A stretch of 42,914 nt of DNA, from NCBI GenBank assembly GCA_025455485.1, contig JALOMJ010000020.1:1-42914 (forward strand), written 5' to 3'. Position 1 is the stretch's first letter, and every line of letters starts with the position of its first letter. Under the pieces are notes generated by a model. That model did not search any database. It saw nothing but the letters and a program-made list of their open reading frames with translations, and was not told the DNA's origin. Of this stretch, positions 9,387-18,488 are shown one piece after another. This stretch comes from Bacteroidia bacterium (GTDB taxonomy: Bacteria; Bacteroidota; Bacteroidia; B-17B0; Aurantibacillaceae). A program made the translations under genes and the position numbers.

Positions 9387-9473
9387 CGAATCGCTTATGA
9401 AAGCAAGCTTTCGGCCCTCTTCTAAAAAAGAAAACCCCTTTCTTACGAAAGGGGTGCTTCTACTTCAGTGCGG
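9346..9473. repeat. Imperfect inverted repeat flanking the tRNA terminator
   Basis: The segment 9346-9366 (CCGCACTGAAG followed by TGAAGCACCC) is the reverse complement of 9452-9473, apart from one inserted base. The right arm ends at the tRNA-Ser 3' end. The arms are about 85 bp apart and enclose the terminator hairpin. Confidence 0.6.
9423..9455 (-). terminator. Rho-independent terminator of tRNA-Ser
   Basis: A perfect 9-bp stem, ACCCCTTTC (9434-9442) with GAAAGGGGT (9447-9455), has a 4-nt loop. On the minus strand it is followed by a T-rich run (complement of 9423-9433). It lies 16 nt downstream of the tRNA 3' end. Confidence 0.8.
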
Positions 9474-9560
9474 TCAGGGGGGGATTCGAACCCCCGGTAC
9501 GGCTTAACACCGTACGCCGGTTTAGCAAACCGGTGATTTAAGCCACTCATCCACCTAACC
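9471..9560 (-). tRNA. tRNA-Ser (anticodon GCT)
   Basis: The gene is 90 nt and reads on the minus strand. The acceptor stem is GGTTAGG (9560-9554) paired with CCTGACC (9478-9472), including one G-T wobble, with discriminator G at 9471. The anticodon arm CCGGTTT-GCT-AAACCGG has its anticodon at 9526-9524, which reads serine AGC/AGU codons. A long variable arm, CGTACGG..CCGTACCG, is typical of tRNA-Ser. The T-arm is GGGGG-TTCGAAT-CCCCC. CCA is not encoded. A terminator follows. Three partial copies of its 5' end lie upstream at 9667-9677, 9785-9795 and 9895-9905. Confidence 0.95.
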
Positions 9561-9611
9561 AGTGCATTTTTAAATACCCCTAAACACAAGGTATTTTGGC
9601 TTCTTATTTGT

Positions 9612-9676
9612 GTTAGGTGGATGGCCTGCGCACCGGCTGGCTCAAAGGCCCACTGGGCCTTTGCCCTCCACCTAAC
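9612..9676 (-). repeat. Structured element B: closed stem with two inner hairpins
   Basis: GTTAGGTGGA (9612-9621) and TCCACCTAAC (9667-9676) are perfectly complementary over 10 bp. Inside lies a perfect 9-bp hairpin, CAAAGGCCC (9643-9651) with GGGCCTTTG (9655-9663). A weak GCC/GGC stem lies around 9623-9642. On either strand this would fold as a three-way junction of about 65 nt. Whether it is transcribed is not known. Confidence 0.5.
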
Positions 9677-9757
9677 CCACTCTATTTTAGTCTTCCATTA
9701 TAAAACGGAATTCCTGTTTCTTTATCAATCAATAAGTGGCTTTCACACTTGCTCTCT

Positions 9758-9795
9758 CAAAGCGCCACTGGCGCTTTGCCGTCCTCCACCTAACC
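9758..9795 (-). repeat. Structured element C: hairpin covarying with element B
   Basis: A perfect 9-bp hairpin, CAAAGCGCC (9758-9766) with GGCGCTTTG (9770-9778) and loop ACT, is followed by TCCACCTAACC (9785-9795). Compared with element B the loop and outer five pairs are identical. Two inner pairs are swapped on both arms, so the stem is kept by compensatory change. Confidence 0.6.
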
Positions 9796-9808
9796 ATTTT
9801 ACTATTTT

Positions 9809-9828
9809 AAATCCGTTTTCACGGATTT
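9809..9828. repeat. Perfect 8-bp hairpin between copies C and D
   Basis: AAATCCGT (9809-9816) pairs with ACGGATTT (9821-9828). Read on the minus strand the loop is GAAA, a stable tetraloop. It lies just upstream of copy C on that strand. Its function is unknown. Confidence 0.5.
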
Positions 9829-9905
9829 CAATTTTAGTTCCAATCTACTGATTTGCTCACCCACCTCTCCGAAACGTGCACCGGACATTTCGCGTCCACC
9901 TAACC

Positions 9906-10022
9906 AGTTTTACTCTTACTCTTCCGCTAAAATCGCTCGTAATTCCTTAAAATACTCAGCTTCTCTTAACGGATTGCAAATTTAGTGTTTTTTTGATTTT
10001 AGAGAAGATTTTCGGTGAATTT
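9906..10022. other. Intergenic spacer between rimM and the tRNA-Ser repeat block
   Basis: On the minus strand TAAATTTG at 9984-9977 matches the Bacteroidota -7 element, but no good -33 element precedes it. It might drive the tRNA-Ser block. No terminator for rimM is apparent. Confidence 0.3.
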
Positions 10023-12130
<2,108 letters not shown>

Positions 12131-12243
12131 TTAAAAAACTTTTGAGCACATCCTAAAAATACCTTTTAACTTCGAAAAGCGCCTTAACTGAGTGAAAAAT
12201 ACGCTCAAAAAAGTACGAAATCTATTTTAAGGACGTGCTCCGG

Positions 12244-12273
12244 CAAAAGTACAGAAAAAATGAGACCCGGAAA
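12244..12273 (-). promoter_or_regulatory. Probable promoter of pyrG-rimM
   Basis: On the minus strand TACTTTTG (12251-12244) fits TAnnTTTG, with a TTTC sequence about 18 nt upstream as a near-match -33 element. The leader to the pyrG ATG would be about 115 nt. The aminotransferase upstream ends at 12323, so the element is in the right gap. Confidence 0.4.
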
Positions 12274-12322
12274 GGATAAGAAAACCCAATACAGGCTTAG
12301 AAGCTGGATAAAATGAGCAAAA

Positions 12323-13435
12323 TCAGGCTCCGGCCGCGAAAAATTCCTTGACCTTTCTGGCAACAAAATCAATTTGTTCGTTTTTTAATCCCGGATACAA
12401 TGGCAAACTCAAACAGGTTTGAGCCATTTTTTCGGCCAGTGGGAAACTTCCTTTTTTATAGTTCAGTTCCTTGTAGGCTTCCTGAAGATGCGGCGGCACC
12501 GGATAATGAATGAGAGTGCCAATTCCGTTTTCCGTTAAAAATTGCTGAAGGGCATCCCGCTTTGCGGTTCTGATTACGTAAAGATGATATACATGGGTGC
12601 AATTGGCGCTCACCAGAGGCAATTGAATATCACCAACACCACTCAACAACTGGTTGTATTTTCCTGCCATCTCCACCCTTTCTGCGTTCCAGTGGTTGAG
12701 GTGTTTTAATTTCACATCCAGAATGGCCGCTTGCAACTCATCCAGCCTTGAATTAATGCCCTTCACCTCGTTGTAGTATTTTTTCTGCGAGCCGTAGTTT
12801 CGGATGACCATAGCTTTCTGATACAAGTCTTCCGAATTGGTGGTAATGGCTCCGGCATCTCCAAGCGCGCCAAGATTTTTTCCCGGATAAAAACTGGTTC
12901 CATTGATATCGCCAAAACTGCCGCTTAATGTATTGTTACATCTTGAGCCCTGAGATTGCGCATTGTCTTCAACCACCAACAACTTGTGTTTTTTGGCAAT
13001 GGCCATAATTTTATCCATTTCACAACATTGTCCGTACAAATGCACGGGCATGATGGCTTTGGTTTTTGAGGTGATGGCGGCTTCTATGGCTTCAGGATTT
13101 ATGTTGAACGTGGTTTCAACAGGTTCAACTGGTGCCGGAGTAGCACCCACATAGGATACCGCAAGCCAGGAGGCGATATACGTATTGGAAGGCACAATCA
13201 CCTCATCGCCTGACCCTATGTTTAATGCCTTAAGTGAAATAATCAGCGCATCCAAACCATTAGCCACACCAATGCTGTATTTTGTTTTGGAATAGGCGGC
13301 ATAGTTCGCTTCAAATTGTTTGAGCTCATTGCCCATGATATACCAATGGCTATCGTAAACTTTTCTGAAGGCTTTAGTTATTTCGGCCTTCAGCGGATCG
13401 TGCATGCCATGGAAGGAAAGAAAAGGAATGTTCAT
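12323..13435 (-). CDS. DegT/DnrJ/EryC1/StrS family aminotransferase
   Basis: This 370-residue PLP-dependent enzyme belongs to the sugar-nucleotide aminotransferase family. Visible motifs are IGVANGLDALIISLKAL, the PSNTYIASWLAVSYVGATP substrate region, VVEDNAQSQGS (D157), and the PLP-lysine motif SFYPGKNLGALGDAGAI (K186). The C-terminus has the usual HYPVPPHLQEAY and LSLPLYPGL. Such enzymes make amino sugars for O-antigen, glycans or glycosylated surface proteins. The exact sugar cannot be told. It begins 10 bp after the PorE-like gene, so the two are probably cotranscribed. Confidence 0.9.
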   Translation of the reverse strand: MNIPFLSFHGMHDPLKAEITKAFRKVYDSHWYIMGNELKQFEANYAAYSKTKYSIGVANGLDALIISLKALNIGSGDEVIVPSNTYIASWLAVSYVGATPAPVEPVETTFNINPEAIEAAITSKTKAIMPVHLYGQCCEMDKIMAIAKKHKLLVVEDNAQSQGSRCNNTLSGSFGDINGTSFYPGKNLGALGDAGAITTNSEDLYQKAMVIRNYGSQKKYYNEVKGINSRLDELQAAILDVKLKHLNHWNAERVEMAGKYNQLLSGVGDIQLPLVSANCTHVYHLYVIRTAKRDALQQFLTENGIGTLIHYPVPPHLQEAYKELNYKKGSFPLAEKMAQTCLSLPLYPGLKNEQIDFVARKVKEFFAAGA

Positions 13436-13445
13436 GGGTTAAGGT

Positions 13446-15599
13446 TTATGGCTTTTCTACAAATATTTTTTGCTTTTCAAGTTCTTCAAAAGTAGTGCGT
13501 TTACCCTTGTAAAAACAAATCACAAAGGCCTCTTTTTCTCCGGCTTTTACCACTCTTTTGTTGATTGCAAAGGCCGATCTTAAGGTTTTGAAACTGCCTC
13601 CAATGGTTAAACGCGTGTAACCATCGTTGGATTCAAGGCGTTCCACCTTACCAATTTTATACAACTCGGGATAAGCATAATTTTTTCCACTCTTTAACGC
13701 TGCAAACTGCACCTTAAATTCAAGCCCCGGGGCGCTGATGTCTCCATATTTTTCTACGTAAAGCATAGTTTTTTCCTGGAATTTGGTATTCGGCACAAAA
13801 CTGTCTTTAGTTGCGCTGGTTACCGGATTTTTGGCAGCCGCAGCAACCGCTGTTGTGGCCTCTGAAGCACCTGCTATTGCAGCCGCAGGAACTACCGCAG
13901 CACTTGCAGTAACAGGTGCTGTTGATGTGCTAGGCGCAGCGGCTATGGTTGGACTGCTGTTTGTATTCATGACGGTGTTAACCGCAAGTACAAGCGGCGC
14001 TTCCGGTAAAGTAGAAAGTTTTACAGATACAGCACTCTCATTGTATGATTGCAACGAAGTAAGGTCTACCAGCACCTCCTTATTTTGATTTCCTTTTGCG
14101 CTGAAAGTTAAACTGTATTTGGCGCCGGCTGGCAAGGTCACTAAAAATGCTCCACTGCCTTGTGCTGCCCGCGCAGATCCATAAATCTGATTGGTGTTTT
14201 GATTTTTTATGGTGATAAGCGCAGACACAGCACCGGCAGAATCGTGCACAGTACCTTTTACCAGTTGTAAGGGTACAATTGGGTTTGTAAAATTTGGTTC
14301 TACTTTATATATGTCTCTTAAACCAAAGCCTCCTTTTCGTCCGCTGCTGTAATAGCCCGAATTTCCATCGGCAGCCAGAACAAAATAAACATCATCATCT
14401 GTGGAATTGATTGGCCAACCCAAATTTTCAGAATACCCGAAAGTAGAATCGGCCGGATTTAATTTATTTCTAAAAATATCATAGCCTCCTGAGCTGCTTC
14501 GGCCTTTAGAGCTAAAAAAGAAATTTTGTCCATCGGCATGCATAAAAGGAGCATCCTCATCAAATCTTGTATTAATTGAATCCCCGAGGTTGCTTATGTT
14601 TCCCCAGGTAGAATCAGCAAGCAGTTCGGCTTTGTATAAATCTCTGCCGCCAAAGCCACCTACCCGTTCGCTGCTAAAATATAAGGTGCGACCGTCGGGC
14701 GAAAGCGAACAGTGCCCATCCCAGGAATAGGAATTAAGTCCGGGCATTTTTTTAGGTTTAGAAAAATTTACACCATTAAATTCACTGTAATAAATATCGC
14801 CATGCCCATCGTCCAAATCCTGGTAGAGGTAAAGTACCCTGCCATCGTTGCTCAATGAAATGGCCGCATCGGGCATATTGGTATTTAAACTATCAATGGT
14901 TTTGGCTTTTTGAAACTGCCCATTTTGTTTAATGGCATAGTACAAATCCTCCATAAATAATCCTTTAGGGTCGGGCTGCAGATATTCATTTTGCCGACCA
15001 CCAAGACTATTCTCGCCTGTATAGGTAAAAATTAACAGCGAATCATCGGCTGTAATGGTGGGCACATATTCGTTTCCCGGGCTATTTATGGCGCTGCCCA
15101 GATTTTCTATTTTCGCCGCAGTAGGCACAGAGGCGTAATACCTGGCGTAATCGATATTTTTTTTGAGGGCATCGGCTTTGCGTTTATCCTGCAATGAAAT
15201 ACGTTTGTTGGCCATAAATTTACCCAAATAGTCTTCGGCTTCATCAAAACGAAGGTTGTAAAGGGCTGCCTGTGCAATATCAAATTTCATTTCATTGATA
15301 TCGTTGTATTTGGGATACAGTTCAGTTAAAATCAAATAGGCCTCTTCGTGTTTATCTGATTGGTAAAGGGCACAACGGGCAAAGGAATATCTGATAAACT
15401 CTTCTTTGGGATGATTTCTTAAAATGCCTTCAAACAAAGGACAAGCCTCTTCAAGCATGTTCTCATCGTAAAGAGCAAGAGCGTGGTCGAGCGAATCTAC
15501 CTCAGATTTTCTCCATTTACGAACGTTAGTGATTTGGGCGGATGCAATAGAAAAACTGCAAATAAATAACAAAAGAATTATTCTTTTCGCTCTGAACAT
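13446..15599 (-). CDS. PorE-like envelope protein: TPR, PD40 propeller, CarboxypepD_reg-like and SPOR-like domains
   Basis: This 717-residue exported protein has a signal peptide (residues 1-21, SIASAQ). A TPR-like helical region (about 25-150) is followed by a PD40/WD40-like beta-propeller (about 165-430; repeated SLSPDGRTLYFSS, FMHADGQNFFFSS and FVLAADGNSGYYSS). A carboxypeptidase-regulatory-like domain (about 435-525) and an Ala/Thr/Ser-rich linker (about 535-595) come next. The last 100 residues (FKVQFAALKSGKNYAYPELYKI ... AFVICFYKGKR) look like a SPOR domain. PorE of the T9SS has the first three modules but ends in an OmpA domain. Both OmpA and SPOR domains bind peptidoglycan, so a similar anchoring role is plausible. 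Assignment to the T9SS is inference. Confidence 0.75.
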   Translation of the reverse strand: MFRAKRIILLLFICSFSIASAQITNVRKWRKSEVDSLDHALALYDENMLEEACPLFEGILRNHPKEEFIRYSFARCALYQSDKHEEAYLILTELYPKYNDINEMKFDIAQAALYNLRFDEAEDYLGKFMANKRISLQDKRKADALKKNIDYARYYASVPTAAKIENLGSAINSPGNEYVPTITADDSLLIFTYTGENSLGGRQNEYLQPDPKGLFMEDLYYAIKQNGQFQKAKTIDSLNTNMPDAAISLSNDGRVLYLYQDLDDGHGDIYYSEFNGVNFSKPKKMPGLNSYSWDGHCSLSPDGRTLYFSSERVGGFGGRDLYKAELLADSTWGNISNLGDSINTRFDEDAPFMHADGQNFFFSSKGRSSSGGYDIFRNKLNPADSTFGYSENLGWPINSTDDDVYFVLAADGNSGYYSSGRKGGFGLRDIYKVEPNFTNPIVPLQLVKGTVHDSAGAVSALITIKNQNTNQIYGSARAAQGSGAFLVTLPAGAKYSLTFSAKGNQNKEVLVDLTSLQSYNESAVSVKLSTLPEAPLVLAVNTVMNTNSSPTIAAAPSTSTAPVTASAAVVPAAAIAGASEATTAVAAAAKNPVTSATKDSFVPNTKFQEKTMLYVEKYGDISAPGLEFKVQFAALKSGKNYAYPELYKIGKVERLESNDGYTRLTIGGSFKTLRSAFAINKRVVKAGEKEAFVICFYKGKRTTFEELEKQKIFVEKP

Positions 15600-15715
15600 A
15601 AGAGCGATAAATATAACATTTTTGTCAGGTTATTTATTCCATTAAAACAGTGAAAATATTAGAAATTACAATTGAAGTCCATTTAGTGCAAGATGCACAA
15701 ATGGTTATTAATTTC

Positions 15716-17173
15716 TTAATTTACAATGAGCTGGTACCTGCTTTCAAAGTTGCTCCCGCTAATGGTTAGAACATGGTATCCCTTTGAAAGTGATTGAATT
15801 GAGATTTTTTGTTCTAAGGTATTGATGCTTAACTCTGTTTCTCTACCCAAAACATCAGTGGCTTTTGCACGTATTACACTAATTTGTTTGACATCAGCAT
15901 GAAAATTAATCCATGCGTGTTCCTGACTTACCGGGTTTGGATAAACCGTGAACAAGTTTTGATTTGTTTCTTCCTCAACAACACCTACAATTGATAAACC
16001 AGGATTTAATACGGAATCCCTTTTGACCAATAACACATCTTTGTTACCTGTGGTAAAACTGTTTGAATAGCCGCAACTGATGTAGCCTTTATCGGATGTC
16101 TGAGAAATAGCTAATATTTCATCATCCTGCGGAAAACCAAAAGAGCCACTGTACCAACCACCAAAATAATCCCCATTGTTATCCATATAGATGGTTTTAA
16201 AATCTTTATGATAACCGGCTATCTCATGTGTGGTGTAGATGGCAACAAAATTTGCTAAAATCGGACTGGCTGAAGCAATTATTCCAAAACATTCCTCATT
16301 TTCATTACTTAGGCTGTATGACTTTTCCCAGACAAAATTTTGCGATGCATTAAATTTGACGACAGCCATATCCGTCATTTGACCTAAACTGGTTGTAATT
16401 GCGCCGGCAAGAATTACCTCATTGCTTGAGGTGGCAATGACATCATTGGCTTTATCAATACCGGATGAACCATAATTTAAAGTAAATAATGTGTCTCCAT
16501 TTGTGTTTATCTTAACACAATACATGTCCCCATTGATATCACCGAAACTCTCGGTTTTGCCCGCCAAAAAAAATTCATTTCCATTATTAGTAAATATCTT
16601 ATTAAATTCATCATTCTCGCTACCGCCATAAAATTTCTGCCATATACTATTTCCATTGCTGTCAAACTTAACGGCAAATCCATCCTGCTTGGCATTACCA
16701 TAAGAACTTCCAACAGCAATAAAATTTCCATCAAGACAAGAGGTTACAGAATTTCCAAAATCCCAATCATTTCCTCCAAACCCTTTTTGCCAGATCGGGT
16801 TACCTGATTTATCCGTTCTTACAACATACATATCATACCCTCCATTACCAAATGAACTTGTGAATCCCGTTAATATAAAGCCCGAATCACTTAAAAGAAT
16901 AACCGACTTTCCTATCTCATTACCTGCTCCGCCAATAAATTTTTGCCATAGTAATTGTCCGGCGCTGCTTACCTTCATTAAAAGTAAATCCGTTTGACCA
17001 TTCCCTGCGCTTGAGGAGCTACCGGTTATGATATAATGGCCATCCAAACTTTGTTTGCAATCATACCCTATGTCATCCCCACTCCCGCCATAGGTTGAAT
17101 AAAACTTATCCGGCGGCTGTGCCCCAAGTGCCAGAGTAAAAATGCAGAGTAGCAGCGTTAGCATTCTTTTCAT
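15716..17173 (-). CDS. Secreted beta-propeller-like repeat protein with T9SS sorting domain
   Basis: This is a 485-residue secreted protein. The signal peptide is MKRMLTLLLCIFTLALGAQ. The body (about 25-390) is built from repeats of about 50 residues of the form YGGSGDD.G......DG.YI.TG.S.S..G..D....K....G...W.K, as in propeller-type repeat proteins common in Bacteroidota. The C-terminus (about 405-485; NLFTVYPNPVSQEHAWINF ... LSKGYHVLTISGSNFESRYQLIVN) is a T9SS type A sorting domain. Its start overlaps the stop of the upstream gene (TAATG, 17171-17175), so they are translationally coupled. The ligand or role is unknown. Confidence 0.75.
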   Translation of the reverse strand: MKRMLTLLLCIFTLALGAQPPDKFYSTYGGSGDDIGYDCKQSLDGHYIITGSSSSAGNGQTDLLLMKVSSAGQLLWQKFIGGAGNEIGKSVILLSDSGFILTGFTSSFGNGGYDMYVVRTDKSGNPIWQKGFGGNDWDFGNSVTSCLDGNFIAVGSSYGNAKQDGFAVKFDSNGNSIWQKFYGGSENDEFNKIFTNNGNEFFLAGKTESFGDINGDMYCVKINTNGDTLFTLNYGSSGIDKANDVIATSSNEVILAGAITTSLGQMTDMAVVKFNASQNFVWEKSYSLSNENEECFGIIASASPILANFVAIYTTHEIAGYHKDFKTIYMDNNGDYFGGWYSGSFGFPQDDEILAISQTSDKGYISCGYSNSFTTGNKDVLLVKRDSVLNPGLSIVGVVEEETNQNLFTVYPNPVSQEHAWINFHADVKQISVIRAKATDVLGRETELSINTLEQKISIQSLSKGYHVLTISGSNFESRYQLIVN

Positions 17174-18480
17174 TACTTCAGTTTTTTAGCAATAGTTACA
17201 TAAACACCTTGTCCTGATGTTGATTTGGGTAAAATAAATCCCTGTAAACTGTTACTGCCCAATCGGAAAAACCATTCAGGACGGTTCAGCGAAACCGAAG
17301 CGCCAAGGCTTAATCGCATATAGCCTCCATAACCAATGTGGGCGCCAAAATTAAAATTTCTGTAAGTGTACTCAGGCTCAATAAACACATAGGGTATATA
17401 ATTGGCATTAAAGATGTGCCTGAAACCAAAAGAAAAGCAGTATTTGTATTGACCAAAGGGCGACAAGTTGCCAAAATAGATTTTATTGATGATTAATAAA
17501 TTTGTTGGGATGTTTACGTTAAAATTTTCGCTGTAATTGTTCACCAGATTGTTGATTACACTATCACGATCTAAGTTGCTAAGCGTGGAGTCGCGCAAAT
17601 CGTTGAGATTATTAACGCTGTAACCCTGGTAGTTGTAGACCGAGTCGCTGCTGTATTGTACGCTTTGTTTTCGCCAGTAAATAAACCCAATATTATTCGC
17701 ATTTACCACCATTCGGCTTTTTTTACCCACAATACTTTTGTACTCAGTTTCAAAATAAATGTCGGCACTTGCCCCTACTCCATTAAAACTTCCAAACCCA
17801 CGTTGTGCCGTATCGCTGAGCGCCAGATTAAAATCAGAATTCCATACTACCTGACTGCCATCTTCCGAAGTATATAAACTGGAATTGGCTCCGGTACCCA
17901 GATAAAAAAGTTGTTCACCTTTCAGAAAAGAAACTGAAAACCCTATCTTTCCCATTGAGTCTACTTTATTCACTACACCCCCAATTTTAAACTCCTGAAA
18001 TCTTAAAGCATTAAAATTACATTTGCTTAGGTCGGCTGTTTTGCCCTTGTAGGCTGCATTGCCATAAAATACCAAATTGTAAAAATCGCGGGTAAAATAG
18101 CCATTTACAATTTCCTGATTTTTTATGCCAACAACCAAATCAAATTTTTTTCCTCCTTTTACAATAGCATTTAAATCATAATTGAGATTAATGCCAAAAT
18201 TATTGTAGGCTTTTAGATTTTTCTGAGAGGCATCTTTCGTTTCCTTATCAATGTACCCCCCCCAAAGTAAACTGTTGATCAAGTCAGAATTCATGGCATT
18301 ACTGCCGGATTCAAATTCTGAATTTAAAGAAATGCTTCTCCCAATTTTTGTATAGTTAATAAAATTTGAATTGTACTGCGCCCTATGCATAAGACTGCAT
18401 AATAACAACACAATAAAAACACATTGCTTAAGGTAATCCGAGGTACAATACAAATATCCGCGTGTTGTTTTGTTCAGCAT
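17173..18480 (-). CDS. DUF5723-like outer-membrane beta-barrel protein
   Basis: This 435-residue protein has a hydrophobic segment at residues 18-33 (signal peptide ending near HRAQ). The remainder is rich in alternating short strands (FGINLNYDLNAIV, KFDLVVGIKNQ, FGFRHIFNANYIPYVFIEPEYTYRNFNFGAHIGYGGYMRLSLGASVSL), as expected of an outer-membrane barrel. The layout resembles DUF5723 proteins of Bacteroidota, but I rely on general pattern rather than a decisive motif. The function of that family is not known. It lies 8 bp after the lipoprotein gene and overlaps the T9SS cargo gene, so the three form one operon. Confidence 0.6.
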   Translation of the reverse strand: MLNKTTRGYLYCTSDYLKQCVFIVLLLCSLMHRAQYNSNFINYTKIGRSISLNSEFESGSNAMNSDLINSLLWGGYIDKETKDASQKNLKAYNNFGINLNYDLNAIVKGGKKFDLVVGIKNQEIVNGYFTRDFYNLVFYGNAAYKGKTADLSKCNFNALRFQEFKIGGVVNKVDSMGKIGFSVSFLKGEQLFYLGTGANSSLYTSEDGSQVVWNSDFNLALSDTAQRGFGSFNGVGASADIYFETEYKSIVGKKSRMVVNANNIGFIYWRKQSVQYSSDSVYNYQGYSVNNLNDLRDSTLSNLDRDSVINNLVNNYSENFNVNIPTNLLIINKIYFGNLSPFGQYKYCFSFGFRHIFNANYIPYVFIEPEYTYRNFNFGAHIGYGGYMRLSLGASVSLNRPEWFFRLGSNSLQGFILPKSTSGQGVYVTIAKKLK

Positions 18481-18488
18481 AGCTTCAT

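Larger units (their letters stand above)
9550..9905 (-). repeat. Four copies of the tRNA-Ser 5' end at 110-118 bp spacing
   Basis: TCCACCTAACC (minus-strand GGTTAGGTGGA) occurs at 9550-9560 (the real tRNA), 9667-9677, 9785-9795 and 9895-9905. Before each copy, on the minus strand, similar A-rich sequence recurs (TAAAATAG before two of them, TAAAA or TTAAAAA before the others). After the shared 11 nt the extra copies diverge and none has an anticodon or T arm. This fits tandem duplication of the tRNA promoter-5' region followed by decay, or a separate small-RNA family that reuses the tRNA 5' end. Confidence 0.7.

Noticed and set aside
9183..9560. Attachment-site duplication of the tRNA-Ser 3' end.
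   Set aside because: The shared GGGGTTCGAATCCC at 9183-9196 is a generic T-arm sequence in the opposite orientation, and no integrase or element is nearby.
9621..9851. Plus-strand ORF of 76 codons.
   Set aside because: It covers the tRNA-linked hairpins; its internal similarity comes from the DNA repeats, not from a protein.
9550..9905. Integron attC array, since ACCTAAC and GTTAGGT match RYYYAAC/GTTRRRY and recur at about 115 bp.
   Set aside because: The repeats are the tRNA-Ser 5' end, spacing is too short for cassettes, most copies lack the paired GTTRRRY end in the right orientation, and no integrase is present.
9916..9984. C-terminal protein remnant on the minus strand (PLREAEYFKELRAILAEE).
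   Set aside because: Only about 20 codons bounded by stops, with no start and no family I can name; chance is likely.
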